Origin: Prado023 sp963798745
GTDB lineage: Bacteria; Actinomycetota; Actinomycetes; S36-B12; CAIYMF01
Assembly: GCA_963798745.1 (NCBI GenBank)
Contig: CAWCUF010000004.1
Span: forward strand, 186,001-250,000
Direction of reading: 5' to 3'
Length of the DNA stretch: 64,000 nucleotides
In this document: positions 52,022-60,563 of the stretch, one piece after another
Layout of the letters: each line of letters begins with the position of its first letter
Numbering within the stretch: position 1 is the stretch's first letter
Made by a program: the position numbers and the translations under genes
The notes under the pieces: generated by a model
What the model was told of the DNA's origin: nothing
Seen by the model: the letters and a program-made list of their open reading frames with translations, nothing else
The model's database searches: none

Positions 52022-52313
52022 ACACTCCTGGCCAGTGGGGTTGCGGTGCGCGCACCTGGCGTCAGCCGTCCGACGAACCGAGTTGCCCGACGGTCCCCAC
52101 CGGGTGGGGACACTACGCGACCAACTGTTCGCACCACGGCATTATCGTGATTGCGTCGCATCAGGCCTCCCAGCCCAGCACCCAGCATCTGCAGGTGTCG
52201 AGCATCCCGTCAGAGTCCATGGGAGGCTGGCCGCGTGCCGCAGGTCGAACCCCGGTACACCCAACTCCCTGCCCGTCTGGCACTCTCCCGGCGGCCACTT
52301 GAAAGGAATCACC

Positions 52314-52628
52314 ATGTCCGAGAACCCCCTGCTCGACACCATCGTCGGGATCAACGCCGTCTCCCTAGCGAACCTGGACAACAGCCTCGAAGCCGTTCTG
52401 CTCGTCCGACTCGCGGCACTGGTTGCTGTGGACGCCCCGCCCGCCTCGTACCTGGCCACCCTGCGGGCAGCCGAGGGCACCCTGCTCGACCTTGAGGACG
52501 CCCGTAGCGTGCTGATCGCCGTAGCCCCGATCGTGGGCACCCCGAAGGTCATCTCCGCCGCACGCAACCTCGCCGACGCAGTCGGCTTCGAGATCGCGAT
52601 CGAGGACATCCTGGCCGACGAAGCCTGA
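52314..52628 (+). CDS. Carboxymuconolactone-decarboxylase-like protein
   Basis: The 104-residue product from ATG 52314 has AAAGGAATCACC upstream. The CMD/AhpD-like pattern is visible in LVRLAALVAVDAPPASYLAT and VLIAVAPIVGTPKVISAARN. The CxxC pair of AhpD peroxidases and the His of true decarboxylases are absent, so catalytic activity is doubtful. Many actinomycetes have such short proteins near redox genes. A strong hairpin follows at 52642. Confidence 0.75.
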   Translation: MSENPLLDTIVGINAVSLANLDNSLEAVLLVRLAALVAVDAPPASYLATLRAAEGTLLDLEDARSVLIAVAPIVGTPKVISAARNLADAVGFEIAIEDILADEA

Positions 52629-52641
52629 GCCCAGTCCCCAT

Positions 52642-52673
52642 GTTCGCCCCCAGCAGAGAAGCCGGGGGCGAAC
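52642..52673 (+). terminator. Strong hairpin after the CMD-like gene
   Basis: GTTCGCCCCC (52642-52651) pairs perfectly with 52664-52673 around a 12-base loop, 14 bases past the stop. There is no T-run, but its position fits a terminator. Confidence 0.65.
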
Positions 52674-52880
52674 GTACGTCCGGGGACCCTACAAGACAAG
52701 GAGCACGACCCACGCCGGATGCCGAACCTCTCGCGAGAACCGCCCCGATCATTGCCGTGGCGGGGACTGTGGCGAGCATCGGACGTCCCGATGGACCCGT
52801 CCGAATGCCTCCCTGGGACCGGGACGTCCAACGAAACGCGATTGTCAGGCGGTTGGAATCCTGATAGCCCATTCTGGGCC

Positions 52881-53060
52881 GGTGTGCAGCGCCCGGGTGT
52901 CTCAGCGTGGCTGTCGACGGCAGGGCTGGCCGGGCTGGTCGACTCTTACCCTGAGTGATCGCTGACACCCCAAAACGACACTTCGCCGGCCAACCTCGCC
53001 TCGAGCGCGGGCCGCTCGTGCCTTGGTCACGTTGAGTGAGATGCGACAGGTGAACGGCCG
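52881..53060. repeat. Dispersed repeat family A, long copy
   Basis: It begins GGTGTGCAGCGCCCGGGTGT and, after ACACCCCAAAACGACACTTC, extends to GGTCACGTTGAGTGAGATGC and GGTGAACGGCC. The final tail also occurs at 51250-51275 and, loosely, at 30140-30175. Confidence 0.7.
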
Positions 53061-53138
53061 ACCACGGTCAAGCAGGATGGCGCCGCACTAGCTGCTGCAT
53101 AGGCGGCGGTGTGGGTCACCTCTCGGATTGGTTAGCGG

Positions 53139-53744
53139 TCAGAGGCGCTGGAACAGGTACGCGAACGCGGTGTGCGTGTAGGCGATCCCGCGGCCGCTGG
53201 CGCGGATCGCTTTGGCGTTCGCGTTCTCCGGGTTTTTGGGGATCAGGTACCGGTCGAGTCTGTCCGTGGTCAGTCGGTAGCGATCGTCGCGGTGGTGCAC
53301 GACCGCCGCGAGTCGCACCGTCGGGTCGAGGGCGGCCACGCTGGCGTCACCGTGACTGGTGTTGGCCAGCAGCCATCCCCCCGCGCGCAGGTAGCGGCCG
53401 CAGTGCTGCCACACCGGCCCGGCGAACAGGGAGATGAGCAGGTCCACACTGCCCTCGGCGAGGTCGAGCTGGTGGGTGTAGTCAGCGCCGATGTAGCGCA
53501 CCTCGCTCCCTGCATCGGGGCGGGTGCGCCCGGCCAGCTCGGCGGCCACGAGGTCGGGGTCGGCGAAGAACCGCCCCGCGCGCGGGTCAGAGTCGACGTA
53601 GACCACGGAGGCAAATGCAGTCGACGGAGACAGGTCAACGTAGCTGCCGGGGTACAACACCCGCTCGATCGGCCACCCGTCGGCCAGTGCAGCGAACAGG
53701 CCCGAGCGGTCCCCGATCGACTCCCGGTACTGCGACCACGTCAC
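53139..53744 (-). CDS. Hypothetical protein with methyltransferase-like fold
   Basis: From GTG 53744 (VTWSQYRESIGDRSGLFAAL) the product has 201 residues; a GTG at 53786 would add 14. VLYPGSYVDLSPSTAFASVV, YVDSDPRAGRF and LISLFAGPVWQHCGRYLRAG give the order of a SAM-methyltransferase-like Rossmann fold, but the usual glycine-rich loop is weak (LYPGSYVD). The family is known only as hypothetical. The 3' end lies near repeat family A. Confidence 0.65.
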   Translation of the reverse strand: MTWSQYRESIGDRSGLFAALADGWPIERVLYPGSYVDLSPSTAFASVVYVDSDPRAGRFFADPDLVAAELAGRTRPDAGSEVRYIGADYTHQLDLAEGSVDLLISLFAGPVWQHCGRYLRAGGWLLANTSHGDASVAALDPTVRLAAVVHHRDDRYRLTTDRLDRYLIPKNPENANAKAIRASGRGIAYTHTAFAYLFQRL

Positions 53745-53916
53745 CAGCCTCGCCACCGCCCCATCCCAGCACGTCCGCACGACCACACGGCGGCCAAGCG
53801 CGATTTGCGGCGAAGTGGGTCAGGTGGCTTGTGGCTCCGGCTGGCCCGTGAGGCGACTATGTATGTCGAAGTGCAGACGCGACGGCCGCACGCTCGACCC
53901 AGGCCTGCGGCAAGCG

Positions 53917-55368
53917 CTACGTGGCCTCTGCCACCTGAACCGGTTCCCGCGCGCTCGCGGTGCCAGATCGTCCGGTGTAGGCCACGACGAGCCTGAACGC
54001 CGCCCACAGCACGCCGGTGACCGCGGTCGCGATGAGCACCAGTCCGAAGTCGGGCTGGAAGAGTCGTAGCGTGCTCAGCGGTGCGCCGAACAGGGTCGGG
54101 ACGAGGTAGAGGATGAACCACGCTGCCACGGAGGTCGTGAGCAGCGGGAACCAGAGGCTGAACAGGCCGGCGAAGCCGGACTTGGCGCGGATGGCTTCTC
54201 GGTGGCGCCACGCCCAGACCATGCTCAGCAGGTAGACGATCGGTAGGAGCGTCAACCCGATGAACAGGGCCTTCTGAGCCGACCGCGAGCCCTCGCCGGT
54301 GTAGTCGAGGCCGAGTGCCCTGGCGGTGATGCCTTCGCGAAGCTCGGTCGTCTCCCCGAAGCCGATTCCGCTGCCCCCGTTGACCAGCACGACGACTGCC
54401 TCGTCCGCGGCCGGAGCCATCGTGGCCAGCGTCTCGATGCCGGGGACCGACCCGGAGTGCCAGACGGTGCCGCTGTCGGAGTCGATGAACCAGCCCAAGC
54501 CGTAGAAGGGCGACGCCGCGCTGGCCGGGCGCATCATCATCGCTTTCCCGTCGGCGCTGAGCACGTCGTCCTCGCCGTTCATCATCATCCGCATGTAGCG
54601 CGCCACGTCGTTGGCGCTGGCGATGATCCCGCCTTGCGGCGCCGTTGCCCGGTCGGTCGTGTTGTCAGGCAGCGGTCGCTTGGTGAAGAACCATGGCCGG
54701 TGCCCAGTCGCCATGGACTCGTAGACCTCGCCGTCGGCGACGAAGCTGTCGCTCATGCCGACCGGCTCGAGGATGTTGGCTGCAACGTAGCTCTGGTAGT
54801 CCTGCCCGCTGACCACCTCGATGAGACGACCGAGAACCTGGTAGTTGGTGTTGGAGTACTCCCACCGCTCGTCGGGTTCATACGCGGGAGTCAGCTGTGC
54901 GACCTGGTCGACTCGTGCTGCGAGCGCGTCCTGTCCGCTGGTGGCGTCCGCGTGGGAGGCGTTGCCCTGCAGGGTGGAGAAGCCGCTCGTGTGGCTGAGC
55001 AGCTGCCGGATCGTGACGTCGCCGGCAGGCTGGCCTGCGAACTCGTCGAGGTATTGCGACACCTCGCCGTCCAGGTCGACCTCACCGGCCTCGACCAGCT
55101 GCATGACGGCCAGCGCCGTGAAGCTCTTGGAAACCGAGCCGATCACGAAGGGTGTGTCGGGCGTGACGTCGTCGTCAGTGCCGCTCTTGACGACACCGCG
55201 GGCGCCGACCGGACCGATGTGGTCATCGGCCACGGTGGCATAGGCCAGGCCCGGCACGCCGGATGCGGGCATCTCGGCGTCGATGAAGTTCTCGATCGAC
55301 GTGTCAGCATCACTTGCGGGCAGGGCGACGCCGAGGCTGATGGTCAGAACAGCCAGGAGGTGCCACAT
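53917..55368 (-). CDS. Serine beta-lactamase/PBP-like hydrolase with C-terminal membrane domain
   Basis: The 483-residue product has an N-terminal signal (LLAVLTISLGVALPASDADT) followed by a class C beta-lactamase/PBP4*-like domain. SxxK is SVSK (Ser78-Lys81), YxN is YSN in RWEYSNTNYQ and the third motif is HSG in TVWHSGSVPG. After residue 360 there are four membrane helices (LFIGLTLLPIVYLLSMVWAW and others), which would hold the enzyme outside the membrane. Such proteins are mostly D-amino peptidases or esterases rather than resistance enzymes. It is transcribed alone, convergent with nothing known. Confidence 0.88.
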   Translation of the reverse strand: MWHLLAVLTISLGVALPASDADTSIENFIDAEMPASGVPGLAYATVADDHIGPVGARGVVKSGTDDDVTPDTPFVIGSVSKSFTALAVMQLVEAGEVDLDGEVSQYLDEFAGQPAGDVTIRQLLSHTSGFSTLQGNASHADATSGQDALAARVDQVAQLTPAYEPDERWEYSNTNYQVLGRLIEVVSGQDYQSYVAANILEPVGMSDSFVADGEVYESMATGHRPWFFTKRPLPDNTTDRATAPQGGIIASANDVARYMRMMMNGEDDVLSADGKAMMMRPASAASPFYGLGWFIDSDSGTVWHSGSVPGIETLATMAPAADEAVVVLVNGGSGIGFGETTELREGITARALGLDYTGEGSRSAQKALFIGLTLLPIVYLLSMVWAWRHREAIRAKSGFAGLFSLWFPLLTTSVAAWFILYLVPTLFGAPLSTLRLFQPDFGLVLIATAVTGVLWAAFRLVVAYTGRSGTASAREPVQVAEAT

Positions 55369-55413
55369 CGGTCATGCTCACTTTCCGGTCATGGTGCAGG
55401 GTGGCAACTGTCG

Positions 55414-55905
55414 TCAGCCTTGCTCGTCGGGCGTGATCGAGATGACGATCTTGCCGGTGTGCTGCTGGGCGCCGAAGCGCCGGAACGCCTCGGCGGCATC
55501 GTAGACCGGGTACACGCTGTCGATCACGGGAGCAAGAGTCCACCTGCGGGTGCTGCCACAGCCGGTCCGCCCCCTGGGCCGGGTCCGCGTCCTTGACGTG
55601 CCGGCCCGCCAGCGCGACGACCAGCATGCGCAGCAACGCGGCCTGGCGGGGACTCGCCGGCCGCGGCGAACTGGCTGGACGAGGAAGTGCCGGAAGGTGC
55701 TGATCCGTTCGAGGTCGTCGATGTGGAGCTGGCGGCCGATGGCGCGGCGCAGCGAAACCTCGTCCGGGCCTGCCGGCGCCACCGGTAGGCCGGCAGCTTG
55801 GGGCAGGTCCGACCAGGACCGGTTGTTGCTGTACACGTCGTCGCGCGCGAGACCGGTGTGGTGCAGGTAGTTGGCCAGCGTCGGCTCGTGGCCTTCCTGG
55901 GCCAT
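55414..55905 (-). pseudogene. Chimeric remnant: helicase tail joined to a zinc-type oxidoreductase tail
   Basis: The first part (GHEPTLANYLHHTGLARDDV, then NNRSWSDLPQAAGLPVAPAG, RAIGRQLHIDDLERISTFR) matches the C-terminal region of a DEAD-like helicase of the DUF3427/DUF3516 type, continued in another frame by LLRMLVVALAGRHVKDADPA. At about 55535 it changes abruptly into SVYPVYDAAEAFRRFGAQQH followed by TGKIVI, the end of a zinc-type quinone oxidoreductase. Two unrelated genes have been joined by deletion, with a frameshift in the helicase part. Confidence 0.55.
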
Positions 55906-56034
55906 CGCAGCGAGTCTCGGCGACCAGTTGCGGCCAGCGGGAGGGCCGAACGAGGCCGTCCAGGTGGGGATGCCGGATCTGTGGTCGTGTGGTGGTCGTG
56001 GTCATCGGGTATCTCCATCCAGCGTGTCTGGTGC

Positions 56035-56733
56035 TCACGCACCGCGGGAGGTGGCGAGGCCTTGATGGTCTGGGGACCGGGACGAGGTGGTGTGATCCTT
56101 GATCAGGGTGATCCCCACGGCGGTGAACCAGACGATCAGGCCGAGGCCGAAGACAGCGCCCACGTCCTCAAGGGCCGGGACGATCGTCAGGAGCGCGCTG
56201 ACCCCCATGACGACACCGAGGTAGTTGACCCAGCGTGCGAAGAGCCGCTCGCGCAGCGCGACGACGCTGATCCCCAGGACCCAGATGCCACCCAGCACCT
56301 CGTTCCCACCCCCGAGGCCGTTGGTGACCGCGTCGAGGCTGGCCCAGACACTCGAAGCCATCTCGGGGTCCGTTCCCTGCAGATCGCTCACGGTCGTGTA
56401 GCCGATGTTGAGGATCATCCCGGTGGCGATGATGACGCCCGCCCAGATGAGCCCGAACACGGACGAGACACGAGCTAGGGGCGAGTGCGCTGTGCGGAGG
56501 CGGTCCCCGATCGCCAGGACGAGCGGAACGAGGACGATCCCGAACACGGTATGGATCGCGAAGTTCCACAGGTGGAGCGCCAGTTGGTTGTCGACGATGA
56601 ACGCCACCGCTGCCGCGGGGTCCGTGGCGCTCACGAAGTCCATGAAGATCGTGGCGAACATGACGAGACCGACGACGAAGGTGCCAGCCGCGATGAGGGA
56701 GCCGATCCCTCCCAGTCTTTGGATCGATTGCAT
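56035..56733 (-). CDS. DUF4386-like integral membrane protein
   Basis: From ATG 56733 (MQSIQRLGGIGSLIAAGTFV) the product has 232 residues and six membrane helices. FVVGLVMFATIFMDFVSATD and LHLWNFAIHTVFGIVLVPLV then VFGLIWAGVIIATGMILNIG are typical of DUF4386. The function is unknown. It diverges from the histidine kinase gene, with 116 bases between, and may be the target of that two-component system. Confidence 0.75.
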   Translation of the reverse strand: MQSIQRLGGIGSLIAAGTFVVGLVMFATIFMDFVSATDPAAAVAFIVDNQLALHLWNFAIHTVFGIVLVPLVLAIGDRLRTAHSPLARVSSVFGLIWAGVIIATGMILNIGYTTVSDLQGTDPEMASSVWASLDAVTNGLGGGNEVLGGIWVLGISVVALRERLFARWVNYLGVVMGVSALLTIVPALEDVGAVFGLGLIVWFTAVGITLIKDHTTSSRSPDHQGLATSRGA

Positions 56734-56849
56734 GACCGTGCCTTTCGTTTCCGATCCCTCGTTCGAGGGCTGGCAACATCGTGTCCCCGGATGCCTACCG
56801 GGCACATCATGCTGAGGGCCGAGGTCACGTCAACCCAGGGTCGATTCGC

Positions 56850-58049
56850 ATGTCGTACTCTCGGCGGACGACCGGGGCGGGACCCGCAAGTACGCTGTCG
56901 AACGTGCTGATCAACGCCCTTCGATCGTTCTGGGCGGAACCCCGTGCACCCAACCCGCCACGGCGCGTCTGGCGGGATTGGGTGCTCGTGGGCGTCCTGG
57001 TCGCCCTGGCCATCGCGGAGGGCCTGGCCCGTGACGACATCCCATGGCGGCCATTCGCTGTGGCAGTCCAGCTGGTGCCGATCGTGGCGTTGCTGTGGCG
57101 ACGCACCCATCCCCTGGCGTCGGTCGCCGCTGCGTGGATCGTCATCGCCGGCCTCGACATCGCGGCCATCGCAGCGGGCTTGGACTCACCCGGCCTGGGC
57201 ACCATGGTCTTCCTGATCCCGTTCCCCTACGCGCTGTTCCGATGGGGTTCGGGCCGCGAGGCGGTGATCGGCCTCGGCATCATGAGCGTTCCCCTGGTGA
57301 CGAACCTGGTCTTCTACCCCGACAGTGCTGCGCTCACGGCGGCGTCGTTCGCGTGGCTGCTCTTCCCGTGCGCCCTCGGGACTGCCGTCCGATACCGCGA
57401 GCGGGCGCAGGACAGCGCTGTCGCAGAGGCCAGGCTCTTCGAACGCGAGCAGCTGGCCCGGGAGTTGCATGACACGGTTGCACACCACGTGTCGGCGATC
57501 GCGATCCAGGCCGAGGCTGGCTCGGCGCTCGCGGCGAGCGATCCCGATGCATCGGTGCAGGCGCTGCGCACCATCAAGTCCGAGGCGAGCCGCACACTCG
57601 CCGAGATGCGCAGCATCGTGGGCGTGCTGCGACGCGGCGACGAGGAGACGGGCCCCCGCAAGGGCCTCGCTGACCTGCAAGGGCTCGCCGACGATGGCCG
57701 ACAGCCACCGATCGAGCTCGAGATGCACGGTGACCTCGACGGCGTCGCTCCACCCATCCAGACCGCCCTGTTCCGCATCGCGCAGGAGGCAACCACGAAC
57801 GCTCGCCGCCACGCCCGCCGCGCCACCGGGATCACGGTGCAGGTGCAAGGCTCCGCCGAGGACGTCGAGCTCGTCATCACCGACGACGGGGACGCGTCGT
57901 ACGTGGACCCGGCAACGGCCTCCGGATACGGGTTGGTCGGTATGACCGAACGCGTGTCCCTGCATGGCGGATCGCTGGATACGGGCCCGAATCCCGGGAG
58001 GGGTTGGACGGTCAGGGCAGTGCTGCCGAAGGGAGGGGCCTCACCATGA
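56850..58049 (+). CDS. Sensor histidine kinase (HisKA_3 type)
   Basis: From ATG 56850 the product has 399 residues; a GTG at 56904 is also possible. Four to five membrane helices (WVLVGVLVALAIAEGL onwards) are followed by the dimerisation helix with the phosphorylated His in ARELHDTVAHHVSAIAIQAE and an ATPase domain (N-box RIAQEATTNARRHARRA, G-box SGYGLVGM). It belongs to the NarL-partner class and lacks a periplasmic domain, so it probably senses something in or at the membrane. It overlaps the response regulator gene by four bases. Confidence 0.9.
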   Translation: MSYSRRTTGAGPASTLSNVLINALRSFWAEPRAPNPPRRVWRDWVLVGVLVALAIAEGLARDDIPWRPFAVAVQLVPIVALLWRRTHPLASVAAAWIVIAGLDIAAIAAGLDSPGLGTMVFLIPFPYALFRWGSGREAVIGLGIMSVPLVTNLVFYPDSAALTAASFAWLLFPCALGTAVRYRERAQDSAVAEARLFEREQLARELHDTVAHHVSAIAIQAEAGSALAASDPDASVQALRTIKSEASRTLAEMRSIVGVLRRGDEETGPRKGLADLQGLADDGRQPPIELEMHGDLDGVAPPIQTALFRIAQEATTNARRHARRATGITVQVQGSAEDVELVITDDGDASYVDPATASGYGLVGMTERVSLHGGSLDTGPNPGRGWTVRAVLPKGGASP

Positions 58050-58699
58050 CGCTGCGGGTGATCGTTGCCGACGACCAGGACCTCGTGCGGACCGGGCTCG
58101 CCATGATCCTCAACGCCCAACCCGGCATCGAGGTCGTCGGCGAGGCAGCCGACGGAGTGGAAGCCGTGGACCTCGCGCGGCGCCTCCAACCCGACGTGTG
58201 CCTCCTCGACATCAACATGCCACGGATGGACGGCATCGAGGCGACCAAGGCCCTCGCCGGCCCGGATACCTCGAACCCGATCCCGGTCGTCGTGATCACG
58301 ACGTTCGATCGCGACGAATACGTGTACGGAGCGCTCAAGGCGGGCGCTCGGGGTTTCCTCCTCAAGGACGCCGACACCGATTTCCTCGTCCAGGCGATCA
58401 CGGCCGCGGCCTCCGGCGACGCCCTCGTCGCGCCGAGCATCACCGCCAGGCTCCTCGAAGCGTTCGCCGCCACCGATTCCGCCACCGCCCCGATCCAACC
58501 CGTCGATCCACTCACGGACCGCGAGGAAGAGGTCCTGATGAAGGTCGCCCGCGGCAAGACCAACGCAGAGATCGCCGAGGACCTCTTCATCAGCAACAGC
58601 ACGGTCAAGACGCACATCGCCAGACTGATGACCAAGCTCGAGGCACGGAACCGTGTCGAGCTCGTCATCTGGGCCTACCAGACCGCGCGCGTCCGCTGA
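58046..58699 (+). CDS. LuxR/NarL-type response regulator
   Basis: The 217-residue product from ATG 58046 has a receiver with acidic pocket VADDQD, phosphorylated Asp55 in VCLLDINMPRMDG, the conserved Thr in VVITTFDRDEYVYGALKAGA and Lys in FLLKDAD. A LuxR HTH follows (LTDREEEVLMKVARGKTNAE, then ISNSTVKTHIARL). Overlap with the kinase (ATGA) shows they are a pair. The nearest likely target is the divergent DUF4386 gene. Confidence 0.93.
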   Translation: MTLRVIVADDQDLVRTGLAMILNAQPGIEVVGEAADGVEAVDLARRLQPDVCLLDINMPRMDGIEATKALAGPDTSNPIPVVVITTFDRDEYVYGALKAGARGFLLKDADTDFLVQAITAAASGDALVAPSITARLLEAFAATDSATAPIQPVDPLTDREEEVLMKVARGKTNAEIAEDLFISNSTVKTHIARLMTKLEARNRVELVIWAYQTARVR

Positions 58700-58908
58700 T
58701 CCGAGCGATCAACCCCGCGTCGCCGTTCCGTTCCTTCCGGTCAAGTCCTTCGACGTCGTGTGCGTGGGGTGATCCTTCGTCTTGGGGGGTCAGGCGGTGA
58801 AGGCCTGCGGTTGCGCGGTGGCCGCCTCCTCGGTGCTGGTGTTGGGTGAAGGCCTCCCGGTGTGGAGTGGAGCTGTCTAGAAACCGCTTCACACCAAGGA
58901 GGCCTTCG

Positions 58909-59038
58909 TGCCCCACGCTACCCATTCCAACGCCGCTCTGACCCCTCGTGCCCGCCCGCGATTGGCGCGGCTGATCGTTGATCAGAGGTGGCCGGTGCCA
59001 CGTGCTGCCGAGCGGTACGACGTGTCGTGGAAGACCCG
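58909..59038 (+). pseudogene. IS481-family transposase, N-terminal remnant
   Basis: From ATG 58909 the frame gives MPHATHSNAALTPRARPRLA and LIVDQRWPVPRAAERYDVSW, the helix-turn-helix start of an IS481 transposase. The next residues do not match and the frame becomes shadow. The sequence TGTCTAGAAACCGCTTCACA at 58876-58895, just upstream, may be the element's end. Confidence 0.6.
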
Positions 59039-59233
59039 GGCATCTGGCCAGTCCAACCGGCTTGCGTCGGGCGTGGCGGTGATCGCGGCCGTCACACCCA
59101 ACCCGCACGGGCGCGTAAGGCTGCCACCCGACGCGCCGGAGGCGACCTGACCCACAGGCGAGCCGGCGCGAACGGCCTGCGTCCGCAGGCGGCGGAAGGG
59201 GCACCTGCGGGTGTGGCGCGAGGGCGGATTGGC

Positions 59234-60394
59234 TCAGCTTGTTCCGGCGCGCAGTCGGGTGGGTAGCCAGGGGTAGGGGTCGGTCAGGGCGGCCCGATCG
59301 GATCGGGCGCCGGCGGCGATGCGGCGCAGGCGTTGACTGGCCGTGTAGTGGCGGCCGCGGGTCTGCCCGACGGCGTCGAGCAGCCCGGCGGTGACCAGCT
59401 GGTTGAGGTCGCGGGTGGCGGTGCGTTCCTCGATCCCGGCGCGCTTGACGTAGCCGGGTCGGCGGACCCGGTAGCCCAGGATTGCGTCGAACAGCGGGTC
59501 GCCGACGCGTTCGGGCAGCCCGTGCTCGGTGATCAAGGCGTCGATCGCGGTCCACGTGGCCTCGGCTTCCCGGAAGCGGCGCTGCAGGGTCTGGGCCTGC
59601 ATGTGATGAGCCCGCAGGCTGAACTTCACCCACAGTCCGGCATCGTTGCCCGGGTTCCAGCCTCCGCCGCCGGTCAGTGCCAGGACGCGGTAGTAGTCCT
59701 CGGTGTTGGCACCCAGCCACTCCTCGATGCTGGAGAACGTCGGCTCCAGGACCTGATCGCGGGCCATCACCAGTGTCTGCAGGGCGCGGGCCATCCGCCC
59801 GTTGCCGTCCCGGAACGGGTGGATCATCACCAGGTTCAGGTGCGCCATCGCCGCATCGACCATCGGCTCCCCACGCTCGGCGTTCAACGCCCAGGCCAAC
59901 TGGTCGATGAGGTCGGGGACCAGGTCTGCGTCCGGCCCCTCGTAGACCACCTCACCGGTCGACTCGTCCTGCACGTACACCACCCCGATCCGGAACCGGC
60001 CCGGGTCCTTGACCATGTCGTGCTCGAGGAGCATGAAGTGCAGCGACCGCAGCAGCTGGGAGTCCACGCCGAAACCGGGCTCGGGTGCCATCCTCAGGAT
60101 GTAGGTCAGCACCCGGCGGTAGCCGATGATCTCAGCCCAGGTCCGCTCGTCGGCCGACAGTGGCGGCTCCTCGTCCACCGCGGCCACCGCGTCCTCGGCC
60201 GACACCGTGTAGCCCTCGATCGTGTTCGACCCCCGGATCGCCCGTGCCTGCGTCGTGCGACGCAACCCACCCGACCACCGCCGCGGCACCCGCAGCACAT
60301 CGGCCAGCGCGACCCGCATCGCCCGGACGTCGTCGATCACCTGGGCGTCCTCCAGATCGACCCCAGGCGTGCCGAAGAGCTGCAACTCACCCAT
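59234..60394 (-). CDS. Fic-family AMPylase
   Basis: From ATG 60394 (MGELQLFG) the product has 386 residues; a TTG at 60409 would add five. The active site is the canonical HPFRDGNGRMAR (about residues 192-203), and the inhibitory helix motif SNTIEG (about 56-61) lies N-terminal, making it a class II, self-inhibited Fic. It would transfer AMP to a protein target when relieved. The C-terminal part contains a winged-helix-like segment (GIEERTATRDLNQLVTAGLL), so it may bind DNA. Paired repeats precede the start. Confidence 0.9.
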   Translation of the reverse strand: MGELQLFGTPGVDLEDAQVIDDVRAMRVALADVLRVPRRWSGGLRRTTQARAIRGSNTIEGYTVSAEDAVAAVDEEPPLSADERTWAEIIGYRRVLTYILRMAPEPGFGVDSQLLRSLHFMLLEHDMVKDPGRFRIGVVYVQDESTGEVVYEGPDADLVPDLIDQLAWALNAERGEPMVDAAMAHLNLVMIHPFRDGNGRMARALQTLVMARDQVLEPTFSSIEEWLGANTEDYYRVLALTGGGGWNPGNDAGLWVKFSLRAHHMQAQTLQRRFREAEATWTAIDALITEHGLPERVGDPLFDAILGYRVRRPGYVKRAGIEERTATRDLNQLVTAGLLDAVGQTRGRHYTASQRLRRIAAGARSDRAALTDPYPWLPTRLRAGTS

Positions 60395-60403
60395 GTCCCA
60401 ATG

Positions 60404-60452
60404 CCCCAATCATTCAGACACCAGCCTAACCCATGGCGCAATGATTGAGACA
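60404..60452 (-). promoter_or_regulatory. Paired direct repeats upstream of the fic gene
   Basis: On the minus strand TGTCTCAATCATTGCG (60452-60437) and TGTCTGAATGATTGGG (60420-60405) repeat with a spacing of 32 bases. The centre CAATSATTG is itself nearly palindromic. The placement just before the start suggests an operator, perhaps for the Fic protein's own winged helix. Confidence 0.5.
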
Positions 60453-60563
60453 TAGAGACACCCGGTGGCGTTCACCCCCGTCACATGACCGGCATCTCAG
60501 ACCAGTCCCCCAGGCGTGATGCGCGCGCGTTACGCGGCGGAAGGACTCAGGTCCCGCCGCTGC

